This document shows positions 1-4,590 of a stretch of 5,056 nt of DNA, one piece after another. A program made the position numbers and the translations under genes. The stretch lies in the NCBI GenBank assembly GCA_045598025.1, contig JAZLLH010000052.1, forward strand, positions 1-5,056, read 5' to 3'. The DNA is from UBA1195 sp045598025 (GTDB lineage: Bacteria; Bacteroidota; Bacteroidia; Bacteroidales; WCHB1-69). The stretch's first letter is position 1; every line of letters begins with the position of its first letter. The notes under the pieces are model-generated. The model was not told the origin of the DNA, did no database searches, and worked only from the letters and a program-made list of their open reading frames with translations.

Positions 1-750
1 GTGCGAAAGGCCGTTGGCTTCAGCCAGGGCATTCACTTCGGGAGCAAAATAACCCAGCATTTCCTGCTCGCTGATGCCGCAGATGTCGTAGTAGCGGGCA
101 TCCATGGAAATGTCCATGAGGTTGTTCAGGTCGCTGAAGACGCTCACCTTGCCGAACTTGGTCACACCGGTAAGCATGGCGAACTTGATGTAGGCGTCCA
201 TGGATTTCAGCGCGCCGTAGAAGCCTTTCAGCGTGTTGCGGTAGGCTTCCTGCAGCTCCGGTTTTCCGATGGCCTGCAGCATGGGTTTGTCGTATTCGTC
301 CACCAAAATGGCCACGCGGTGACCCGTCTGCACCGCCGCGGCACGGATTACGGCCTCAAAGCGGATATTGAGCGAATAGTTTTCCTTTCCCGTAGGATAC
401 AGCGCTTCCCAATCCTTCAACTGGGAATCCAGTTTTCCGGCAAGCACTTCCGGTGCATCGTACTTTTCGGTGTTCAGGTCCAGGAAAAGCACCGGACGCG
501 CTGTCCATTCTTTTTCTAACTGCATGATGTCCAAGCCTTCGAAAACCTCCTTTTTGCCTTCAAAGTAGGCCTTGAAGGTCGACAGCAGCAGGGATTTCCC
601 GAAGCGCCGCGGGCGCGAGAGGAAGTAATAGCAGCCGGTGTTCACCAGCTGATACACGAAACGCGTCTTATCCACGTAGGCGTAGCCGTCCTTGCGGAGC
701 ATCTCAAAATCCTGCTTGCCGATGGGCATCTTTTTCAGCAACTGTTCCAT
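1..750 (-). CDS. AAA-ATPase-like protein (PF09820 type, usually with a C-terminal PD-(D/E)XK nuclease domain), N-terminal part
   Basis: The first 250 codons are present; the gene runs off the left edge without a stop. The start is the ATG at 748-750, giving MEQLLKKMPIGKQDFEMLR, the usual opening of this family. Residues 45-54 (SRPRRFGKSL) form the family's Walker A-like nucleotide loop, with K52 and S53 as likely phosphate contacts. Residues 146-156 (VAILVDEYDKP) are a clear Walker B strand ending in DE. The stretch FAMLTGVTKFGKVSVFSDL near residue 195 resembles the sensor strand. Family members are about 500-580 residues and normally carry a PD-(D/E)XK nuclease-like domain in the C-terminal half, which lies outside the window. 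They occur in many diverged copies in Bacteroidales genomes. Their function is not established; roles in mobile DNA or defence have been suggested. Family assignment is firm; the function and the nuclease domain are inferred. Confidence 0.9.
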   Translation of the reverse strand, partial: MEQLLKKMPIGKQDFEMLRKDGYAYVDKTRFVYQLVNTGCYYFLSRPRRFGKSLLLSTFKAYFEGKKEVFEGLDIMQLEKEWTARPVLFLDLNTEKYDAPEVLAGKLDSQLKDWEALYPTGKENYSLNIRFEAVIRAAAVQTGHRVAILVDEYDKPMLQAIGKPELQEAYRNTLKGFYGALKSMDAYIKFAMLTGVTKFGKVSVFSDLNNLMDISMDARYYDICGISEQEMLGYFAPEVNALAEANGLSH

Positions 751-815
751 GATACAAAGTTTTAGATAAATGTAACGCAACTTACCCGCCGTTTATTGCA
801 ACGCTGAATTCAATG

Positions 816-836
816 AACAATTAATAATTAACAATT
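816..836. repeat. three tandem AT-rich heptamers
   Basis: The + strand reads AACAATT, AATAATT, AACAATT: three consecutive 7-bp units, the middle one with a single change. They sit between the Rhs remnant and the AAA-ATPase gene and overlap the stop codon of the remnant by two bases. Short AT-rich tracts like this are common in Bacteroidales spacers. No function can be assigned. Confidence 0.5.
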
Positions 837-1050
837 ATTTTTTTACGCGTGTGCAAAGGCCCGTTTCTTCGTCCAGTTCTTTGGCGTTGAAGGAGTATTT
901 GGGGATTAAACCGTTCTGCCACATTGGGGCGTATCCGGTGGTGATTTCACCGAAGGGTGCGTAGAGGAAGCCTTGGGTGACGGTCGCGTTAATGTACGAA
1001 TATTCGGATACACCGTACATACTTTTCAGAAAAAATTGAAAAATATTCAA
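835..1050 (-). pseudogene. Rhs-repeat core domain remnant
   Basis: This open frame encodes at most 71 residues. Residues around 18-65 match the pattern of Rhs/YD-repeat proteins just before their core: VTQGFLYAPFGEITTGY, then an aromatic-rich stretch, then YSFNAKELDEETG. In intact proteins ELDEETG is followed by an (M/L)YYYGARYY-like motif. Here the frame changes to LCTRVKK and stops, so homology ends at a sharp break. At the other end the frame begins only 3 bp after the stop of the DUF6873 gene, and its first possible start is a TTG at 1048-1050. An ATG lies at 1018-1020. I see no promoter, signal peptide or ribosome binding site. Intact Rhs proteins are large, often over 1000 residues, with a variable C-terminal toxin, so this is a relic lacking both the repeats and the effector. 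Translation of the piece is possible but a function is unlikely. Confidence 0.75.
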
Positions 1051-1053
1051 TCC

Positions 1054-1740
1054 TTACAGAAAGCATAGGCTGCCACCATCGAATAAGGGTCCTTGATACA
1101 ATTCCAAAATTTTATAGCCCATATTGCGAAGAAATCCCTCCAATTTTTCACCAAAGGCAAAATACTTCAGACCGCCAATCAGTACGACCGTATCCTCCCA
1201 CACCCCTACGCATCCGCCTATGAATCCATTGGCCACACCGGGAAGCTGTATATCATGGCTATCCACAAATAATCCATTGATGCGCAAGCGTTCCAATTGA
1301 TGGTATATGCCCGGATCGGAAGTAACAAAGGTGTTGTGATGCAAACTGAAAGTAGTGCAACGGGCAAAACTTTGTTTGACATGCACGGCTTGTCTGCCGG
1401 CACAGGCCTGCCGGACGGACACCTCCGTACAATGGGTGTTGTGCAGCCAATAGTCCTCGCTGGCAACGACATTGTAAGCGGCATTGCGGTACTTGCCCGG
1501 TCCCACCGGCGAGAGCCCCAGCGTATAGACAATTCCTTCCGCATCCAAGACCTCTCGGATATACAATGGCATATTGGGTGCTATGACAGGCACCTTTGCA
1601 CGTGCGAAACAGAATAAATCGGGATGTCCTGACAGCAAGGCATCGGTCACCCCCTCCGTCCGCAAAGGCAGTGCAGTGGCGTAATAGGCCAAAGCATCGG
1701 CTGCGGGAGCCGGTATTCGTGCATCGTACAATGCTAGCAT
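1054..1740 (-). CDS. DUF6873 family protein, putative pentein (GME-fold) enzyme
   Basis: A complete 228-residue protein. Its start ATG (1738-1740) overlaps the end of the upstream radical SAM gene by 7 bp (cgATGcTAG), which argues for translational coupling and supports the start. I recognise it as a DUF6873-type protein, described as having the GME (pentein) fold shared by amidinotransferases, arginine and agmatine deiminases and DDAH. Visible conserved-looking blocks are HPDLFC (H39, D41), KYRNAAYNVV, HNTHCTEVSVR, TSDPGIY, HDIQLPGVANGFIGGCVG (residues 162-179) and the C-terminal DGGSLCFL. In penteins the nucleophilic cysteine lies near the C-terminus after a GGS/GGG motif, so C226 is the candidate nucleophile. 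H39, D41, H162 or D163 are candidate acid-base residues. The protein has no signal peptide and is probably cytoplasmic. At 228 residues it is shorter than classical amidinotransferases. The substrate is unknown; family assignment is good, while enzyme activity is an inference. Confidence 0.8.
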   Translation of the reverse strand: MLALYDARIPAPAADALAYYATALPLRTEGVTDALLSGHPDLFCFARAKVPVIAPNMPLYIREVLDAEGIVYTLGLSPVGPGKYRNAAYNVVASEDYWLHNTHCTEVSVRQACAGRQAVHVKQSFARCTTFSLHHNTFVTSDPGIYHQLERLRINGLFVDSHDIQLPGVANGFIGGCVGVWEDTVVLIGGLKYFAFGEKLEGFLRNMGYKILELYQGPLFDGGSLCFL

Positions 1741-2732
1741 CGTTCCTCTATGAATAAATCATCCCCGCTCAAAGTGCAGTCTGCCTTAAATTTGATCCGG
1801 GGACCAAAATATTTTTTATTGCTGCCACCATATCCTATGGCTGCATTGATTTGTGTAGGAGACACATGCACACAAACAGGACGATTCTCCTGCAAAGCCG
1901 GAATGGAAAGCAGCCGTTCCTTCCAAATCTGACTCAGCATCAGTTCTTTGAAAGATACATGAAAAGGTCCCGCCACCAAACTTTTGCCGGTAAGCAGCCC
2001 TTCACTCGGATGCAGGCCCACGCGAAGTACGCGAACTCCGTTTTTAAGAAAAAGCCGATAAATATCGGCGCTCAGTTTCACAGCCTGCTCCAGAGAGAGT
2101 GGCGTGTATTTTCCCTGAAGGTACAGGGATTCCAAACAGGTATCCCTGATGACGATCGTAGGATAAATGCGGGTATTCTGCGCTTTCCAATCAATAATTT
2201 TCTGTGCGGTCTCCATGGCACCCTGTGGCGTATCTGTCGGCAAGCCTATCATCATCTGCAGTCCCAGTTCAAAACCATAGTCCCGAACCAGAGCTGCCGC
2301 CTGTTCCACTTGCCGTACCGTATGCCCTCGCCCTACATATTCCAGCACAGAGTCATGTAGGGACTGAGCCCCCAACTCCACTATTCCTACGCCGTACGTG
2401 CGTAAATTGTCCAAGATGGGCTCCGAAATATAGTCCGGCCGTGTGGATAATTGGATTCTGTGAACTAATCCTTTGTGCATATATTCCTGTGCCACTTGTA
2501 AATAGCGACTCTGTTCCGGAATGGACATGCCGGTAAAACTGCCGCCGAAGAAGGCAATGGTGGTAAAAGCCCCCGAAGGTATAGTGGTCAGATAACGCTC
2601 AATGATGGCCTTGACTTCCTCGGGGCGGACTGCTTGTACACAATCGGCTATTTTGAACTGATTACAATAGATGCAGCGGTATGGACAGGCTTTTTCGGGA
2701 ATAAATACCGGGATGGTATAGTAATGTTTCAT
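1734..2732 (-). CDS. Elp3-like radical SAM protein lacking an acetyltransferase domain
   Basis: A complete 332-residue cytoplasmic protein. The [4Fe-4S]-binding CX3CX2C motif of radical SAM enzymes is ACPYRCIYCNQ with C16, C20 and C23. FFGGSFTG (residues 61-68) is the SAM-contacting glycine motif. STRPDYI, VELGAQSLHDSVLEYVGRGH and LGLQMMIGLPTDT are the later barrel strands typical of the Elp3/COG1243 branch. The last 100 or so residues resemble the radical SAM C-terminal extension found in that branch. Elp3 proper is over 500 residues, carries a HAT acetyltransferase domain and modifies wobble uridines in tRNA. That domain is absent here, so the cm5U chemistry cannot be assumed. The start ATG at 2730-2732 places the cluster motif at the usual distance from the N-terminus. 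It is the first gene of a two-gene unit with the DUF6873 gene, and a terminator just upstream isolates it from the DUF6580 gene. I found no exact -7 promoter box in 2733-2830. Confidence 0.88.
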   Translation of the reverse strand: MKHYYTIPVFIPEKACPYRCIYCNQFKIADCVQAVRPEEVKAIIERYLTTIPSGAFTTIAFFGGSFTGMSIPEQSRYLQVAQEYMHKGLVHRIQLSTRPDYISEPILDNLRTYGVGIVELGAQSLHDSVLEYVGRGHTVRQVEQAAALVRDYGFELGLQMMIGLPTDTPQGAMETAQKIIDWKAQNTRIYPTIVIRDTCLESLYLQGKYTPLSLEQAVKLSADIYRLFLKNGVRVLRVGLHPSEGLLTGKSLVAGPFHVSFKELMLSQIWKERLLSIPALQENRPVCVHVSPTQINAAIGYGGSNKKYFGPRIKFKADCTLSGDDLFIEERC

Positions 2733-2830
2733 TCAGATAGAAACTCATTTCTGTTCCTGCACTCAACGGATTCATATACTTATCCGGAAATCAGGAGCCT
2801 TCACTTCAAGTGCAGTATTGTAGGCTTTTG

Positions 2831-2878
2831 AAAAAAAGAACGGATTGCCACAATCTGTTCAGACCGGTGGCAATCCGT
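2831..2878 (-). terminator. intrinsic terminator after the DUF6580 gene
   Basis: A 12-bp perfect inverted repeat, ACGGATTGCCAC at 2840-2851 and GTGGCAATCCGT at 2867-2878, encloses a 15-nt loop. On the minus strand the stem is followed by TTCTTTTTTT (A-run at 2831-2837 on the + strand). It starts about 30 bp beyond the stop codon of the membrane protein gene, and separates it from the radical SAM/DUF6873 unit. Confidence 0.88.
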
Positions 2879-2909
2879 AAATGAAAATTTAAAGAAACAT
2901 GCTTGCGGC

Positions 2910-3422
2910 TTAACGGACAGCAAACACCTTGCGGCTTGCCAATTCGCATATACCCCAGAAAGCGACGGAATAAACCATAGTAGAAAGGAGTTCCATGCGG
3001 AAGAACGGAATAGCGGCTAAGTAGCAGTTTACCAGTCCTTGGGCAGTATATCCGTACCATCCCTGCAGCCAGCAGGCAAAGTTAGTGATCAGGAAAAACA
3101 CAACAGCCGAAACCAGAGCCGTTGCGAAGACATTCTTAAAACGCAAAGATTTGGCCATTGTCATTCCCAACAAGACGACCAATGCGAAAGACAGATAAAC
3201 AGCCCACATCGTGACGTGGAAACCGATAAAGGCATCGCTTATCAACATGATGAGCATGGGAACAACAAAAGCATACCACTTCTTCCCTAAGAGAGCTCCG
3301 CTGAAGATGGCAATGGCGGCAATCGGGGTGAAATTCTGCGGATGCGGAAGCAAACGGAACATGATGGCGACCGCAATCAATGCGAACACGATAAAGAGTC
3401 GATGATTATCAAACTTTTTCAT
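2910..3422 (-). CDS. DUF6580 family integral membrane protein, putative transporter
   Basis: A complete 170-residue hydrophobic protein with about five to six membrane segments: roughly residues 9-22, 33-46, 49-67, 71-90, 97-117 and 135-160, separated by short basic or polar turns. The signature near the first turn, MFRLLPHPQNFTPIAAIAIFSGA, and GLVNCYLAAIPFFRMELLSTMVYS near the C-terminus are what I recognise as DUF6580, annotated as a putative transport protein. Its size and all-helical layout resemble the substrate-binding S components of ECF vitamin transporters, but no ATPase or T component is in the window and the substrate is unknown. The gene has its own predicted promoter (-7 box at 3463-3470) and terminator (2831-2878), so it looks monocistronic. 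No riboswitch-sized leader is present: the predicted 5' untranslated region is only about 33 nt. Confidence 0.85.
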   Translation of the reverse strand: MKKFDNHRLFIVFALIAVAIMFRLLPHPQNFTPIAAIAIFSGALLGKKWYAFVVPMLIMLISDAFIGFHVTMWAVYLSFALVVLLGMTMAKSLRFKNVFATALVSAVVFFLITNFACWLQGWYGYTAQGLVNCYLAAIPFFRMELLSTMVYSVAFWGICELASRKVFAVR

Positions 3423-3462
3423 TCTTGTTTGGTTATTTGGTTAAGACTATATTTTCACAATG

Positions 3463-3470
3463 CAAAGATA
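3463..3470 (-). promoter_or_regulatory. Bacteroidota -7 promoter box for the DUF6580 gene
   Basis: The minus strand reads TATCTTTG, an exact match to TAnnTTTG, about 40 bp upstream of the ATG at 3420-3422. The -33 TTTG element is not well conserved at a spacing of 19-21 bp. It sits just after the terminator of the preceding ribosomal operon, where a new promoter is needed. Confidence 0.6.
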
Positions 3471-3514
3471 CGCATAAACGCTTTATGAAATCCGATTTCT
3501 GAAAAAAAAATCGA

Positions 3515-3552
3515 TAAAAGAAAAGCTTACTGTATCTCAGATACAATAAGCT
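3515..3552 (-). terminator. intrinsic terminator after the rpmG-DUF4295 operon
   Basis: A long hairpin at 3524-3552. On the minus strand AGCTTATTGTATC pairs with GATACAGTAAGCT around a TGA loop, 13 pairs including one G-U. It is followed by TTTCTTTT (3516-3523). It lies 26 bp beyond the DUF4295 stop codon. The + strand also has a T-rich run (CTCTTTTT) after the hairpin, so it might stop transcription in both directions. Confidence 0.85.
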
Positions 3553-3577
3553 CTTTTTCGCGTACGTTCACAACAGA

Positions 3578-3733
3578 TTATTTCTTGGCGAGAAAATCCT
3601 TCACCTGATCCGTGGGAACGATCGTTTCTTTGAACGTATAGGCACCGGTCTTGGGAGAGCGCTCCATGCGGATGACTTTCGCAAAATCCTTACCTGTAGA
3701 TTTCTTTAATGTTGCAACAACCTTCTTTGCCAT
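3578..3733 (-). CDS. DUF4295 family microprotein
   Basis: A 51-residue basic protein: it begins MAKKVVATLKKSTGKDFAKV, has a central MERSPKTGAYTFKETIVP, and ends with DFLAKK. I recognise it as DUF4295, a family of about 50 residues that in Bacteroidota is encoded directly after rpmG. The start at 3731-3733 lies 9 bp after the rpmG stop codon, so the two genes are almost certainly co-transcribed. Its small size, 11 lysines and ribosomal neighbours suggest a ribosome- or RNA-associated role, but no function is established. The terminator at 3515-3552 follows directly. It is too short for many gene callers. Confidence 0.9.
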   Translation of the reverse strand: MAKKVVATLKKSTGKDFAKVIRMERSPKTGAYTFKETIVPTDQVKDFLAKK

Positions 3734-3742
3734 ATCTCAAAA

Positions 3743-3931
3743 TTATTTAATTTCTTTATGAACTGTAACCCGTTTCAGATAGGGGTTGTATTTTTTCAAT
3801 TCCAAACGCTCCGGAGTGTTTTTTCTGTTTTTGGTAGTAATGTACCGGGACATTCCAGGAACACCGGAGGCTTTCTGTTCCGTGCACTCTAAGATAACCT
3901 GCTGTCTTGCTTCTTTATTTTTCTTTGCCAT
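3743..3931 (-). CDS. rpmG: 50S ribosomal protein L33
   Basis: A complete 62-residue L33 of the large ribosomal subunit, near the E site. Diagnostic stretches are RQQVILECTEQ, GMSRYITTKNRKNTPERLELKKYNP and the C-terminal LKRVTVHKEIK. Only one cysteine (C16) is present, so the two CXXC pairs of zinc-binding L33 are missing and this is the zinc-independent (C-) form. The start ATG at 3929-3931 lies about 22 bp from the predicted transcription start. DUF4295 follows 9 bp downstream. In many Bacteroidota the order is rpmB-rpmG-DUF4295; here no rpmB precedes it, and the 71 bp between rpmG and rpmE2 are too short to hold one. Confidence 0.97.
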   Translation of the reverse strand: MAKKNKEARQQVILECTEQKASGVPGMSRYITTKNRKNTPERLELKKYNPYLKRVTVHKEIK

Positions 3932-3959
3932 AATAAATTACCTGTTTTTTTTTGAGATG

Positions 3960-3967
3960 CAAAATTA
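3960..3967 (-). promoter_or_regulatory. Bacteroidota -7 promoter box for rpmG-DUF4295
   Basis: The minus strand reads TAATTTTG, an exact TAnnTTTG match, 28 bp upstream of the rpmG ATG. A TTTG occurs 25 bp further upstream, longer than the usual 19-21 bp, so the -33 element is weak. The expected transcription start falls at or next to a run of nine A residues (minus strand, 3945-3953). Confidence 0.6.
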
Positions 3968-3992
3968 ATTTCATGCTTTCTCTCGTTCTTCG

Positions 3993-4015
3993 CAAAAAGA
4001 CATTATTTCTTTTTG
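3993..4015 (-). terminator. weak A/T hairpin at the end of rpmE2
   Basis: On the minus strand CAAAAAGA pairs with TCTTTTTG around a 7-nt loop that contains part of the rpmE2 stop codon region. The stem has 8 pairs but is almost entirely A-T, and the U-rich arm is within the stem. It could act as a weak terminator or a 3'-end stabiliser; read-through into rpmG is equally possible. Confidence 0.3.
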
Positions 4016-4266
4016 TCAAAACGACCTTTGTACTTGTTGACAAATTTATCGACACGACCGGCAGAGTCAACCAGTTTCATCTTTCCGGTGAAGAAAGGAT
4101 GAGAGGTGTTGGAAATTTCCAATTTGACCAAAGGATATTCCTGACCGTCTTCCCAGACGATGGTATCTTTCGTTTTCACAGTTGACTTGCTCAAAAAGGC
4201 AACTTCATTGGACATGTCTTTAAATACGACAAATCTGTAATCTTTGGGATGAATATCAGCTTTCAT
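4003..4266 (-). CDS. rpmE2: 50S ribosomal protein L31 type B
   Basis: A complete 87-residue protein. It opens MKADIHPKDYRFVVFKDMSN and contains LVKLEISNTSHPFFTGKMKLVDSAGRVDKF, the hallmark of L31, which bridges the two ribosomal subunits. The length and the absence of any cysteine identify type B, the form without the zinc-binding cysteines of type A. The start ATG at 4264-4266 follows tRNA-His by only 33 bp with no room for a separate standard promoter, so transcription from the tRNA promoter is likely. The leader is A-rich with no strong Shine-Dalgarno, which is normal for this phylum. In many bacteria type B L31 replaces type A during zinc starvation under Zur control; I see no Zur-like palindrome here. 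Confidence 0.97.
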   Translation of the reverse strand: MKADIHPKDYRFVVFKDMSNEVAFLSKSTVKTKDTIVWEDGQEYPLVKLEISNTSHPFFTGKMKLVDSAGRVDKFVNKYKGRFDKKK

Positions 4267-4299
4267 TTCTCTTTATTATTTCTCAATAATTCTTCTTTG

Positions 4300-4373
4300 G
4301 GTGGAATGTGGGACTCGAACCCACGACCATCGGAACCACAATCCGTCACTCTACCAGCTGAGCTAAATCCACC
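4300..4373 (-). tRNA. tRNA-His (anticodon GTG)
   Basis: The minus strand folds as a 74-nt tRNA with the anticodon GTG at 4337-4339 in the loop TTGTGGT. The D arm is GCTC/GAGT, and the T arm is GTGGG-TTCGAGT-CCCAC. An extra G at position -1 (4373) opposite C73 (4300) is the histidine identity element recognised by HisRS. The bases after C73 read CAAAG, so the CCA end is not encoded and must be added. Two positions do not pair in my alignment: U6-U67 in the acceptor stem and A27-A43 at the base of the anticodon stem. A perfect Bacteroidota -7 box lies 15 bp upstream, and rpmE2 begins 33 bp downstream. Confidence 0.95.
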
Positions 4374-4590
4374 ATATTTTGATGCGTGCAAAAGTATACA
4401 AATTATAGATACGAAAACAGAATTTGTGAAAGATTATTTTTTTTTACCCACATTTTAACAATGTATACATACACAATACTTTACACAGATAGAAAAGATT
4501 CTTTATGATGATTTTCCATTCATTTTCCGATAAGGGCGGATGCTTTGTCGCCCCGACTTTGGAATCTTTTCTCCCCCAGTATGTGCTTTT
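4374..4590. other. intergenic region between fmt and tRNA-His
   Basis: About 217 bp without a supported gene. It holds the tRNA-His promoter, a T-rich tract (about 4436-4445) and a 10-bp perfect palindrome ATGTATACAT at 4461-4470. Near the fmt stop there is only a short GGGCG/CGCCC hairpin (4534-4553) with no T-run. The open frames across it are frame shadows of fmt or the antisense of the tRNA. Confidence 0.6.
4389..4421 (-). promoter_or_regulatory. Bacteroidota promoter for tRNA-His (and probably rpmE2)
   Basis: The minus strand has TACTTTTG at 4389-4396, an exact TAnnTTTG match. Twenty-one bases upstream is TCTG (4418-4421), one mismatch from the TTTG -33 element and within the usual spacing. 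The predicted transcription start near 4382 leaves a tRNA leader of about 8 nt, as expected for RNase P processing. Confidence 0.7.

Noticed and set aside
1..519. Long plus-strand frame of 172 residues
   Set aside because: Antisense to the AAA-ATPase gene, whose minus-strand translation shows Walker motifs and a proper family start; the plus frame shows no recognisable domain.
755..759. TTTG next to the AAA-ATPase start as a promoter box
   Set aside because: The preceding bases do not give TAnnTTTG, and the box would be only 4 bp from the start codon with no -33 element at a proper spacing.
1218..1617. Alternative frames on both strands within the DUF6873 gene
   Set aside because: They lie within a conserved complete gene and encode no recognisable product.
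2806..3060. Minus-strand 84-residue frame
   Set aside because: It overlaps the DUF6580 gene out of frame and crosses its terminator hairpin.
4249..4458. Plus-strand frame encoding MWDSNPRPSEPQSVTLPAEL
   Set aside because: It is the antisense of tRNA-His and flanks; this peptide is a well-known spurious product of frames crossing tRNA genes.
4461..4470. Palindrome ATGTATACAT as an operator
   Set aside because: A perfect 10-bp palindrome, but in AT-rich DNA this is expected by chance and it has no extended symmetry or second copy.
4534..4553. Possible terminator hairpin GGGCG/CGCCC beyond fmt
   Set aside because: Only five G-C pairs with a 10-nt loop and no following T-run on the minus strand, so it is not a convincing intrinsic terminator.
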